Origin: Pseudomonadota bacterium
GTDB lineage: Bacteria; Pseudomonadota; Alphaproteobacteria; Rhizobiales; Devosiaceae
Reading direction: 5' to 3'
DNA: 13,204 nt
Assembly (NCBI GenBank): GCA_023427545.1
Contig: JAEZBF010000157.1
Location: 1 to 13,204, forward strand
Under the pieces are notes generated by a model that had not been told where the DNA came from, ran no database searches, and saw nothing but the letters and a program-made list of their open reading frames with translations. Below, one piece after another: positions 1-6,904 of the stretch. Numbering within the stretch: position 1 is the first letter of the stretch; every line of letters starts with the position of its first letter. Position numbers and translations under genes: made by a program.

Positions 1-1979
1 TCGGCGAGCTGGCTGATGTGGACGAGGCCGTCCTTGGGACCGAAGAAGTTGACGAACGCGCCGAAATCGGCGGTCTTGACCACGGTGCCCTGGTAGACGG
101 CGCCCACTTCCGGCTCATCGGTGATCGACTTGATCCACTTGATGGCGGCGTCGATCTGCTTGCCGTCGGAGGACGACACCTTGATCGTGCCGTCGTCGGA
201 GATGTCGACCTTGGCGCCGGTCTTTTCCACGATCTCGCGGATCACCTTGCCGCCCGAGCCGATCACTTCGCGGATCTTGTCGGTGGGGATGGTGATGGTC
301 TCGATGCGCGGGGCGAACTCGCCGACCTGCGCACGCGGCGCGGTGATGGCGTTGGCCATCTCGCCCAGGATGTGCATCCGCCCGCCCTTGGCCTGATCGA
401 GCGCGATGCGCATGATCTCCTCGGTGATGCCGGCGATCTTTATGTCCATCTGGAGCGAGGTGACGCCCTTTTCGGTGCCCGCGACCTTGAAGTCCATGTC
501 GCCCAGGTGATCCTCGTCGCCGAGGATGTCGCTGAGCACCGCGAACTTCTCACCCTCGAGGATGAGGCCCATGGCGATGCCCGCCACCGGCCGCTCCATC
601 GGCACGCCCGCATCCATAAGCGCCAGCGAGGTGCCGCAGACGGTCGCCATCGAGGACGAGCCGTTGGACTCGGTGATCTCGGAGACGACGCGGATGGTGT
701 AGGGGAACTGCTCGGCCGAGGGGCGCAGCGGGTTGATGGCGCGCCAGGCGAGCTTGACGTGGCCGATCTCGCGGCGGCCGGGCGACCCCATGCGGCCCGC
801 TTCACCCACCGAGTAGGGGGGGAAGTTGTAGTGCAGCATGAAGCTCTGCTTCTGCGTGCCCTCGAGGGTGTCGAGGAACTGCTCGTCGTCGCCGGTGCCC
901 AGCGTGGCAACCACCAGCGCCTGGGTTTCCCCGCGGGTGAACAGCGCCGAACCGTGGGTGCGGGGGAGCACGCCGACCTCGGCCTGGATCGGCCGGACGG
1001 TCGTGAGGTCACGGCCATCTATACGGGTCTTGGTGTCGAGGATGTTCCAGCGGACGATCTTGGCCTGGAGGTCGTGGAAGACCGAGCCGATTTCCTCGCC
1101 GGTATAGGTGCCGGCCTCGACCTGGGCGGCGAAGTGCTCCTTCACCTTGGCCTTGGCGGCATCGACCGCGGCATAGCGGACTTCCTTCTTGGTGTTCTGG
1201 TAGGCGGCGCGCAGGTCCTGCTCGATGAAGGCCAGCATTTCGGTTTCCAGCCCCGAGTTGTCCTTGGGGTTGAAGTCGCGCGGCTCCTTGGCGGCCAGCT
1301 CGGCGAGCTTGATGATCCCCTGGATCACCTTGCGCGAGGCCTCGTGGCCGAACATGACGGCGCCGAGCATGATGTCCTCGGAGAGCTCCTTGGCCTCCGA
1401 TTCGACCATGAGGACGGCGTCTTCGGTGCCGGCCATGACGAGATCGAGCTTGCTGTCGGCGCGGCGGTCAACCGCGAGGTTGAGGACGTATTCGCCATCG
1501 ACGTAGCCGACGCGCGCCGCACCGATCGGGCCCATGAAGGGCACGCCGGAAATGGTCAGCGCCGCGGAGGCCGCGACCATGCTGAGGACGTCGGGGTTGT
1601 TCTCCATGTCATGCTGGAGAACGGTGACGATGACCTGCGTCTCGTTCTTGTAGCCGGCGGGGAAGAGCGGGCGGATCGGACGGTCGATGAGGCGGGAGAT
1701 CAGGGTCTCGGCCTCGGTCGGGCGACCTTCGCGCTTGAAGTACCCGCCCGGGATCTTGCCGGCGGCGAAGTACTTTTCCTGGTAGTTGACGGTCAGGGGG
1801 AAGAAATCCTGGCCGGGCTTGGGCTCCTTGGCGGAGACGACGGTTGCGAGGACAACGGTCTCGCCCAGGGTCGCGAGCACGGCGCCATCGGCCTGGCGGG
1901 CCATCTTGCCGGTCTCGAGCGTGAGCGGCTGGCCGCCCCAGTTGAGCTCTACCTTGTGGTGGTCGAAGTTGATGGGCAT
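1..1979 (-). CDS. pnp: Polyribonucleotide nucleotidyltransferase (PNPase), 3' end cut by window edge
   Basis: PNPase is the phosphorolytic 3'-to-5' exoribonuclease that degrades mRNA, releasing nucleoside diphosphates, and can also add 3' tails. It usually works as a cytoplasmic trimer. About 659 codons are visible of the usual 700 or so. The protein begins MPINFDHHKVELNWGGQPL and shows the first RNase PH domain (about residues 1-210), the second (about 315-540) with the DHLGDMD motif whose Asp490 and Asp496 match the E. coli catalytic pair Asp486/Asp492, a KH domain with the GSGG loop at 574-577, and the start of the S1 domain (ADFGAFVNFFGPKDGLVHIS), where the window ends. I chose the ATG at 1979 because GGAAAGG lies 6 nt upstream and the homologous N-terminus starts here. 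An in-frame ATG at 1994 would add five residues but lacks a better ribosome site. It lies 343 nt downstream of rpsO, the usual partner order. Confidence 0.98.
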   Translation of the reverse strand, partial: MPINFDHHKVELNWGGQPLTLETGKMARQADGAVLATLGETVVLATVVSAKEPKPGQDFFPLTVNYQEKYFAAGKIPGGYFKREGRPTEAETLISRLIDRPIRPLFPAGYKNETQVIVTVLQHDMENNPDVLSMVAASAALTISGVPFMGPIGAARVGYVDGEYVLNLAVDRRADSKLDLVMAGTEDAVLMVESEAKELSEDIMLGAVMFGHEASRKVIQGIIKLAELAAKEPRDFNPKDNSGLETEMLAFIEQDLRAAYQNTKKEVRYAAVDAAKAKVKEHFAAQVEAGTYTGEEIGSVFHDLQAKIVRWNILDTKTRIDGRDLTTVRPIQAEVGVLPRTHGSALFTRGETQALVVATLGTGDDEQFLDTLEGTQKQSFMLHYNFPPYSVGEAGRMGSPGRREIGHVKLAWRAINPLRPSAEQFPYTIRVVSEITESNGSSSMATVCGTSLALMDAGVPMERPVAGIAMGLILEGEKFAVLSDILGDEDHLGDMDFKVAGTEKGVTSLQMDIKIAGITEEIMRIALDQAKGGRMHILGEMANAITAPRAQVGEFAPRIETITIPTDKIREVIGSGGKVIREIVEKTGAKVDISDDGTIKVSSSDGKQIDAAIKWIKSITDEPEVGAVYQGTVVKTADFGAFVNFFGPKDGLVHISQLA

Positions 1980-2057
1980 GAACTGCCTTTCCATGTTGCC
2001 AGATGAGCGGGGACGCGGGGCGTAGTGGCCCGCGAACTCATCCGGTGTGCCGGGACG

Positions 2058-2078
2058 GCGCGCACCCCATGTGCGCGC
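2058..2078 (-). promoter_or_regulatory. Perfect 8-bp hairpin in the pnp leader (proximal)
   Basis: A perfect inverted repeat, GCGCGCAC and GTGCGCGC around a 5-nt loop, lies 78 nt upstream of the pnp start. No T-run follows it, so it is unlikely to be an intrinsic terminator. With the second hairpin at 2092-2110 it forms a tandem pair in the leader. In E. coli a long pnp leader stem is cut by RNase III and the product is then bound by PNPase to shut off its own synthesis. Equivalence here is inferred from position and structure only. Confidence 0.5.
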
Positions 2079-2091
2079 GAGAAGGCACGAT

Positions 2092-2110
2092 TTCCGCGCC
2101 GGTCGCGGAA
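2092..2110 (-). promoter_or_regulatory. Perfect 7-bp hairpin in the pnp leader (distal)
   Basis: TTCCGCG and CGCGGAA flank a 5-nt loop. It is separated by 13 nt from the hairpin at 2058-2078, and both lie in the transcribed gap between rpsO and pnp if the two genes share a transcript. No T-run follows. A role in pnp mRNA processing or autoregulation is inferred. Confidence 0.45.
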
Positions 2111-2146
2111 CATGGACAAGACGATGAGCAGCTCACTTGAGTGGTC

Positions 2147-2191
2147 GCACTGTCGAACCGGAGAACCGGCTTCCACTTTTTCTGACAGCGC
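2147..2191 (-). repeat. 45-nt foldback resembling a dispersed Rhizobiales intergenic repeat
   Basis: On the minus strand the outer arms GCGCTGTC and GACAGTGC pair over 8 bp with one G-U. Inside sits AGAAAAAGTGGAAGCCGG followed by TTCT and CCGG, forming an inner hairpin of 4 GC pairs extended by a G-U and an A-U pair. From memory, many Rhizobiales genomes carry intergenic elements with a core like GTGGAAACCGGTTTTCCG followed by a TGCGAC-like tail. Here TGCGACC follows the second inner arm closely. The fold is seen directly; membership of a repeat family is not tested and this copy would be diverged. Confidence 0.4.
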
Positions 2192-2239
2192 TCCGAGTCC
2201 CGACTGCGGCGGGCTTGTGAGCGGCCGATGATCTCGACC

Positions 2240-2294
2240 ATGCTCCGCGTGGGTGACCAGCCTACGCTGAGGTTCGGCACGGGGAGCATTCCCC
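2240..2294 (-). other. Nested inverted repeats just downstream of rpsO
   Basis: Starting 28 nt after the rpsO stop, two structures compete. One is a short hairpin GGGGA/TCCCC (2281-2294, 4-nt loop). The other is a perfect 7-bp long-range helix ATGCTCC/GGAGCAT (2283-2289 with 2240-2246) enclosing a second stem, GCGTAGG/CCCACGC (2261-2267 with 2247-2253), with one mismatch on the minus strand. There is no T-run, so this is not a standard intrinsic terminator. It could protect the rpsO 3' end, mark a processing site, or be chance in GC-rich DNA. The whole 1980-2322 gap holds no credible gene. Confidence 0.3.
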
Positions 2295-2322
2295 CCGGGC
2301 CGCATTCGTGGCTTTGCGGCGA

Positions 2323-2592
2323 TTAACGCCGCAGGCCGAGCCGTTCGATGAGCGCCTTGTAGCGCGCCTCGTCGTTCTTCTTGACGTAGTCGAGAAGGCT
2401 GCGGCGGGTCGACACCATCTTGAGCAGACCACGACGGGAATGATTGTCCTTGTTGTGGGCCTTGAAGTGCTCGGTCAGGTTGGCGATGCGCTCGGAGAGG
2501 ATCGCGACCTGGACTTCCGGCGAACCGGTGTCGTCCTTCTTGGTCGCATATTCCTTGATGAGGGCGCTCTTGCGCTCTGGCGTAATCGACAT
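2323..2592 (-). CDS. rpsO: 30S ribosomal protein S15
   Basis: S15 is a primary binder of 16S rRNA in assembly of the small-subunit platform. The 89-residue product begins MSITPERKSALIKEYATKKD and contains the family signature GSPEVQVAILSERIANLTEHFKAHNKDNHSRRGL in two segments, with the conserved HSRRGLL stretch, and ends LIERLGLRR. Its length is the usual 89 or so. The ATG at 2592 is preceded by AAGGA with a 7-nt spacer. pnp follows on the same strand, as in most bacteria. Upstream, however, the neighbour is a sensor histidine kinase rather than truB. S15 commonly represses its own mRNA by binding a leader structure. The leader here (about 100 nt from the promoter candidate) contains only weak stems that I could pair by eye. 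Confidence 0.98.
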   Translation of the reverse strand: MSITPERKSALIKEYATKKDDTGSPEVQVAILSERIANLTEHFKAHNKDNHSRRGLLKMVSTRRSLLDYVKKNDEARYKALIERLGLRR

Positions 2593-2695
2593 CGGGTTAT
2601 CCTTGTCTTTCAGGGAGGGGACGCTGCCTTCCGGGATGTCGTCCAGGAGGAGCCGTGAGGCGGGACGGTTCGAAGCCGATCTCCGCTTGCGGGGG

Positions 2696-2724
2696 CATAT
2701 AGTGGAAGTCGGGGGGTTTTTCCA
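2696..2724 (-). promoter_or_regulatory. Candidate promoter for rpsO
   Basis: On the minus strand TGGAAA (2724-2719) and TATATG (2701-2696) are separated by 17 bp, each matching 4 of 6 consensus positions. The site lies in the 160-nt gap after the kinase stop and about 100 nt before the rpsO start. The gap also holds GC-rich stems (GCCCC/GGGGC near 2727-2744) without a clear terminator T-run. The call is weak because alphaproteobacterial promoters are degenerate. Confidence 0.28.
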
Positions 2725-2752
2725 GCCCCTTTGCTGAGGGGGCCGCGGGCCG

Positions 2753-4492
2753 TCAGGCGGCGGACTCCGCCGGCGGTGCGGCGACCGCGGCGCCGGCCGG
2801 GTTGGGCATCAGCGTCGGATCGATGTTGGCGACCGGTATGTCGAAGGTCCACTCGATGCCATCGGGATGGATGGTGCGCACGACCTCAGCGCCGAGCGCG
2901 GATCCCACCATGTTCTCAAGTACAACCGTGCCGAAGCCGCGGCGCTCGGCGCGCTTGCCGAGCGCGCGGATGTGCTCGCGCCAGGAGACGTGAAGGTGCT
3001 CCTCGCCCCGCTCCCAGCTCACCTCGAGGGTGCCGTCCTCGCGCGAGAAGGCGCCGTACTTGACGGCATTGGTCGCGAGCTCGTGTGCCGCCATGCCGAG
3101 GATCTGCGCCGACTGGTTGTTGAGCCGGAGCGGCGCCCCGCTGAGGGTCACGCGGCCGGAATCGAGCGGGCAGAACGGATCGATCTGCCGGCTCCAGAGC
3201 TCGCGGAGGTCGACGCCGTTCGCGCCGTTGGCGAGCAGGAGGTCGGTCGAGCGCGCCAGGCCGAAGATGCGGCGCTCGAAGTCGTCGACGAATTCGGGCA
3301 CCGAGTCGGCGTTCTTGGCGCTCTGCTTGGCCATCGCAGCGATCACCGTCATCTGGTTCTTGCTGCGATGGGCAAGCTCGCGCATGAGGAACTTGACCTC
3401 GGTCTCGGCCGCGCGGCGCTCGCGGGCGGCGTCGGCGATGGCGTCGGCAACGGTTGCAATCTCGACGATGGGGTACTGGCGCTGCGGTATGCCCTCGCCG
3501 GCACCGAGCCGATGCGCGTCGGCGGCGACGCCCTGCACGGCCGTGGCGATGCGATTGGTGATCCACCAGACGATGGCGGCGACCAGGCCAGCGAGGACGA
3601 GGCCGCCGAAGATCAGCGACCACACGGCATCCGAGAAGGGCCGCTCGACGAGGGTGCGCGGCGCCCAGGCGGCGATCTGCCAGCCGGTGTTGGGCACTTT
3701 CCAGGTGACGACGATCACGTCGGTGCCATTGATGGTGCCCTGCCGCCACCCAGCGGGCCGAGCGGGCACGTCCGAGTTGAATTGAAGGGGCGCGACATCG
3801 CCGATCGCAATCCGGCTCTCTGCGGAGGCGGTGATCGCCTTGCCGACGCCGTCGATCAGCGCAACGCTCCACCCCTCGGGCAGCTCGCGGGAGGTGATAG
3901 CGGGAGAAAGCGTGTCGGCGTTCTGCGTCAGCGCCAGCACGCGCCCACTGCTCGTGGGTAGGTTCACCGGCATGAAGACGCTGAACACGAAAGCCTGGGC
4001 AGTGCGGCCGAATACAACGTCGGAGACCACGACCTGGCCGCTCTGGAGGGCGAGGGCTGCGGCAGCCGTGTTGGTGGCGGGGAGGAGCGACGTGCCGAAG
4101 GCGACACGGGTGTTGAGGAGCTGCTCGAACTTCTCGTCGAGCAGGCTGATGTAGGCCTGCGAGTCAGCCAGGGCCTTGGTCGCGCGGCCGTGGAAGGCCT
4201 GAAGATTTCCTTCGTTCAGCGACTGCGACGTACTGAGCACCCGGAGCGTCGTGGTCATGCCCTGGACCTGACGGTCGACGGCGCTGGCAAGGGCCTGGGA
4301 AGTCGCCTGCATCAGCGATTTGACGACGGTGACCTGCGCCTCGTTGTTGCGCTGGAGCAGGATCGCCGAGAACAGGAAGGCCGGCACCAGCGCCACCAGG
4401 GCCAGCACGAACAGGTAGATGCCGATGGGCAAGGCGTAGCGGCCCGATGGCTGCCGCCGCAACGCCTGCCCGCGCCCGGTCAGATCCTGCAT
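2753..4492 (-). CDS. HWE-family membrane sensor histidine kinase
   Basis: This is a membrane sensor kinase, autophosphorylating on His and passing phosphate to an unseen response regulator. In the 579-residue form: a membrane helix at about 24-46, a periplasmic sensor of about 240 residues resembling Cache/CHASE-type ectodomains, a second helix at about 293-311 and a HAMP-like linker. The kinase core has the H-box LMRELAHRSKNQ with phospho-acceptor His375. The HWE signature is present: a His in the N-box MAAHELATNAVKYGA (His470, Asn475) and a WxE motif (WRE, Trp504-Glu506), then GFG at 519-521. The C-terminus is an Ala/Pro-rich tail. I chose the ATG at 4492 (GGAG 5 nt upstream) over the GTG at 4519, which sits inside a hairpin and adds nine residues. 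No response regulator is adjacent, so it is an orphan. The ligand is unknown; HWE kinases in this order often serve light or general stress responses. Confidence 0.93.
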   Translation of the reverse strand: MQDLTGRGQALRRQPSGRYALPIGIYLFVLALVALVPAFLFSAILLQRNNEAQVTVVKSLMQATSQALASAVDRQVQGMTTTLRVLSTSQSLNEGNLQAFHGRATKALADSQAYISLLDEKFEQLLNTRVAFGTSLLPATNTAAAALALQSGQVVVSDVVFGRTAQAFVFSVFMPVNLPTSSGRVLALTQNADTLSPAITSRELPEGWSVALIDGVGKAITASAESRIAIGDVAPLQFNSDVPARPAGWRQGTINGTDVIVVTWKVPNTGWQIAAWAPRTLVERPFSDAVWSLIFGGLVLAGLVAAIVWWITNRIATAVQGVAADAHRLGAGEGIPQRQYPIVEIATVADAIADAARERRAAETEVKFLMRELAHRSKNQMTVIAAMAKQSAKNADSVPEFVDDFERRIFGLARSTDLLLANGANGVDLRELWSRQIDPFCPLDSGRVTLSGAPLRLNNQSAQILGMAAHELATNAVKYGAFSREDGTLEVSWERGEEHLHVSWREHIRALGKRAERRGFGTVVLENMVGSALGAEVVRTIHPDGIEWTFDIPVANIDPTLMPNPAGAAVAAPPAESAA

Positions 4493-4511
4493 CACAGCTC
4501 CAACGCTGGTG

Positions 4512-4534
4512 CTCCGCACCCCTTCGGGGCGGAG
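4512..4534 (-). promoter_or_regulatory. Hairpin between truB and the kinase gene
   Basis: CTCCGC and GCGGAG pair over 6 bp and enclose a further CCC/GGG stem with a GAA loop and a 2-nt bulge. It lies 19 nt upstream of the kinase ATG and 47 nt downstream of the truB stop. There is no T-run, so it may be a Rho-type 3' end structure, a processing site or a leader stem. It would bury the alternative GTG start at 4519. Confidence 0.4.
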
Positions 4535-4581
4535 GCTGCACTCAATGGCACTGGAACGCTCAAAAGGCCAGCCCCGGCCCG

Positions 4582-5478
4582 CTACAGAAGGACGCGCTCG
4601 GGGTGGAACTGACCCGCCGCGACCCGGCCCAGCGCCACCGGCCGTCCGGCATGGCTCGCCCAGGCGCGGTCGAGCGCGACCGGCGCCCCGGCGCCGGTGA
4701 GCAGAACGGAATTACCGTGGCGTATCGCGGCGGATTGGCCGGCATCGAGACGGAGCTCGCGCAGGTCGGAGAGGCCCGCTGCGACCGGCAGCAGCAGCCC
4801 ATCGCGATCGACCGCGGCCTCGAGCGTAGCGAGCGTCACCGCACTCGCTTCGGCAAAGGGGCCGACCGCGGTGCGGCGGAGCGCGCCGACATGGCCGCGC
4901 GTGCCCAGCGCGCTGGCGATGTCGCGGGCGAGCGCGCGGACATAGGTGCCCTTGCCGCAGACTGCCTCCAGTTCGGAGCGGTCGCTGCCGTGGGCGAGGA
5001 GGCAGAGGCTGTCGACACGGATATCCCGCGCTGCAAGCGTGACCGTTTCGCCGGCACGGGCGAGATCGTAGGCGCGCTCGCCCTCGACCTTTATGGCCGA
5101 AAATGCCGGCGGGACCTGGCTGATCGTACCGGTGAAGGAAGGCAGCACGGCCGCGAGCGCTTCGGCGGCGGGGCGCACATCGCTGGTCGCAACCGCCCCG
5201 CCCTCGGCGTCATCAGTGCTGGTTTCGATCCCCCAGACGATGGTGAAGCGGTAGGTCTTGCTGCCGTCCTGCACGACGGGGACGGTCTTGGTGGCTTCGC
5301 CCAGCGCGATCGGCAGGATGCCCGTCGCCAGCGGATCGAGCGTGCCGGCGTGCCCGGCTTTTTTGGCGCCGAACAGCCAGCGCACCTTGCCCACCGCCTG
5401 GGTGGAGGTCATGTCGTAGGGCTTGTCGAGGACCAGCCAGCCGGAGATGTCGCGCTTTGGTGCCCTGGTCTGGGTCAT
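4582..5478 (-). CDS. truB: tRNA pseudouridine-55 synthase
   Basis: TruB isomerises U55 of the T-loop to pseudouridine in nearly all elongator tRNAs and also acts as a tRNA chaperone. The 298-residue protein starts MTQTRAPKRDISGWLVLDKP and carries the hallmark motif GHAGTLDPLATGILPIALG, with catalytic Asp48, the same number as in E. coli. It also carries KTYRF, the motif VPPAFSAIKVEGERAYDLAR, and GTYVRALARDIA. The C-terminus (about 240-298) is a PUA-like segment. The ATG at 5478 overlaps the ribokinase TGA by 4 nt (ATGA) and has no good ribosome site of its own, so it is probably translated by coupling. rbfA, its usual upstream neighbour, is absent here. Confidence 0.97.
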   Translation of the reverse strand: MTQTRAPKRDISGWLVLDKPYDMTSTQAVGKVRWLFGAKKAGHAGTLDPLATGILPIALGEATKTVPVVQDGSKTYRFTIVWGIETSTDDAEGGAVATSDVRPAAEALAAVLPSFTGTISQVPPAFSAIKVEGERAYDLARAGETVTLAARDIRVDSLCLLAHGSDRSELEAVCGKGTYVRALARDIASALGTRGHVGALRRTAVGPFAEASAVTLATLEAAVDRDGLLLPVAAGLSDLRELRLDAGQSAAIRHGNSVLLTGAGAPVALDRAWASHAGRPVALGRVAAGQFHPERVLL

Positions 5479-6374
5479 AGGCCGGGGAGCGCCGCGGCGA
5501 CCTCGTCGGCATAGGGGATCGCCGGCTGCGCGCCGGGCTTGAGGCAGGCAAGGCTTGCCGCAGCGGCCGCACGGCGCAGCGCGCTCTCGAGCGGCAGCTT
5601 CGCCTCGATGCCGGCGGCGAGGTAGCCGACGAACGTATCCCCCGCCCCGACGGTATCGACCGCCACCACCGGCAGCGCGGGGACGACGTAGAACTGCTCG
5701 GGGGTCGCGGCGCGGACGCCATCGGCGCCTAAGGTGACGACGACGGTCTGTCCGTGCCGCCGCGCCCAGGCGTGCATTAGGTCCTCGAGCGACTGGTGCG
5801 AACCGCCGGTGAGGCGGGCAAACTCGGATTCGTTGGCGACGAGGATGCTGGCCTTGGGCGCAAGCTCGGCCGTGGTGTCGAGGAAGGGCGCGGTGTTGAG
5901 GATCGAGACCAGGCCGCGCTCGCGGGCGATGTCGAGGGCGCGGGCGGTCGCCTCCTGCGGGATTTCCTGCTGGAGCACCAGAACGCTGCCCGCGCTCAGG
6001 CCGGCGAGCGCCGCATCGGCATCCTCGGCCGTGGCAGTTCCGTTGGCGCCGGGGAGGATGGCGATGACGTTCTCGCCGCGCGCGTCGACGAGGATCATGG
6101 CGATGCCGGTGGCACCGGGCATAACGCGCAGGGCGCCTAGGTCGACGCCATCGGCGCGGAGGAGTTTCAGCGCTTCCTCGGCGAAGGCGTCGTCGCCGAC
6201 GGCGCAGCAATGGCGGGTGACCGCGCCTGCCCGCCGCGCCGCCAACGCCTGGTTGGCGCCCTTGCCGCCGGGTGCGGTGGAGAAGGTGCTGCCCGGCACC
6301 GTCTCGCCGGCGTGAGGCAGCGCCTCCACCTTGCCGATCAGGTCGAGGTTGGCAGAGCCGAAGACGGTGATCAT
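5475..6374 (-). CDS. rbsK: Ribokinase (PfkB family)
   Basis: The predicted reaction is ATP-dependent phosphorylation of D-ribose to ribose 5-phosphate in the cytoplasm. The 299-residue protein has both PfkB signatures: an N-terminal sugar-binding GGKGANQA (residues 36-43) and a C-terminal DTVGAGDTFVGYLAAG with catalytic base Asp246 in the GAGD anion hole. NESE at 181-184 is the usual metal/phosphate-site motif. Length and the opening ITVFGSANLDLI fit ribokinase better than fructokinase or adenosine kinase. Substrate is inferred; no ribose transporter, RbsD or repressor is beside it. It overlaps the DUF1697 stop by 4 nt upstream and the truB start by 4 nt downstream, with AAGG 7 nt before the ATG. 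Confidence 0.88.
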   Translation of the reverse strand: MITVFGSANLDLIGKVEALPHAGETVPGSTFSTAPGGKGANQALAARRAGAVTRHCCAVGDDAFAEEALKLLRADGVDLGALRVMPGATGIAMILVDARGENVIAILPGANGTATAEDADAALAGLSAGSVLVLQQEIPQEATARALDIARERGLVSILNTAPFLDTTAELAPKASILVANESEFARLTGGSHQSLEDLMHAWARRHGQTVVVTLGADGVRAATPEQFYVVPALPVVAVDTVGAGDTFVGYLAAGIEAKLPLESALRRAAAAASLACLKPGAQPAIPYADEVAAALPGL

Positions 6375-6904
6375 GCGGCGGCCTTGAGGATGGTGTTCCA
6401 GTTGCGCATCGTGATCAGCGTGCCCTTGGGGAAGAGCTTGTCCACCTGCCCCAACGCGCTGTGTCCGGTATAGGTCCCGTCCGGCTTCTTGTGCACCACG
6501 AAATAGACGTCGCGCGGATCGATGCGGGCGACGTCGTAGTCCCCGGCAATGCTCTCGAGCCTGGGTGCGGGCGACAGCGGCTTGGTCAGCATGAGAACGT
6601 GAAAGTTCACATCGGCGTTGGGATCGACGCCCGCGAAAGGGTCGGCGTCGATCATCGCCTGCAGTTCGTCGCGGGTGCGCAGGATGGTGCCGACCTCGAA
6701 GCCGAACTGCTTCTTGAGCCCGGCCTCAATGGCGGCGCGGAGCTTTTCCTCGACGCCATCGGCGTCGAAGAGCACGTTGCCGCTCGCCAGCAGTGTCTTG
6801 ACCCCACCATACCCTAGTTCTTCGAAGGCGGCTTTGAGCTCGGCGGATTTGACGGTGCGCTTGCCGAGGTTCACGCCGCGCAGGAAGGCCGCGTACCGGG
6901 TCAT
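6371..6904 (-). CDS. DUF1697 family protein
   Basis: This 177-residue cytoplasmic protein matches the DUF1697 pattern: MTRYAAFLRGVNLGKRTVKSAELKAAFEELGY at the N-terminus, then the hallmark TLLASGNVLF (38-47), a middle section with FHVLMLT, and the C-terminal TGHSALGQVDKLFPKGTLITMRNWNTILK. No membrane segment, signal peptide or recognised catalytic motif is visible, and no biochemical function is established for the family to my knowledge. Its ATG overlaps the TGA of the upstream YdeI-like gene by 4 nt, and its own TGA overlaps the ribokinase ATG by 4 nt, so it is in the middle of a tightly coupled operon. Family assignment is firm; function is unknown. Confidence 0.88.
   Translation of the reverse strand: MTRYAAFLRGVNLGKRTVKSAELKAAFEELGYGGVKTLLASGNVLFDADGVEEKLRAAIEAGLKKQFGFEVGTILRTRDELQAMIDADPFAGVDPNADVNFHVLMLTKPLSPAPRLESIAGDYDVARIDPRDVYFVVHKKPDGTYTGHSALGQVDKLFPKGTLITMRNWNTILKAAA

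Noticed and set aside
18..2006. A 662-codon open frame on the plus strand across pnp
   Set aside because: It is exactly antisense to the clearly conserved PNPase frame, has low-complexity Asp/Gly/Leu/Val composition typical of the opposite strand of GC-rich genes, and resembles no family.
1980..2305. Small minus-strand frames of 83 and 118 codons between rpsO and pnp
   Set aside because: They overlap each other, lack good ribosome sites, have composition unlike neighbouring genes and cover the hairpin-rich leader.
2717..2744. GC-rich stem with a nearby A/T run after the kinase gene as a terminator
   Set aside because: On the minus strand the run following the stem is A, not T, so it does not fit an intrinsic terminator for the kinase.
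2867..3961. A 364-codon plus-strand open frame opposite the kinase gene
   Set aside because: It is the complement-frame shadow of the HWE kinase, with biased composition and no recognisable domain.
4447..5514. A 355-codon plus-strand open frame opposite truB
   Set aside because: It is antisense to truB, Arg/Ala/Gly-rich and without domain signals; GC-rich third positions create such frames.
5479..6210. N-terminal extension of truB up to 6210
   Set aside because: The extension is Arg-rich, overlaps the ribokinase gene out of frame and has no TruB resemblance; the family start is at 5478.
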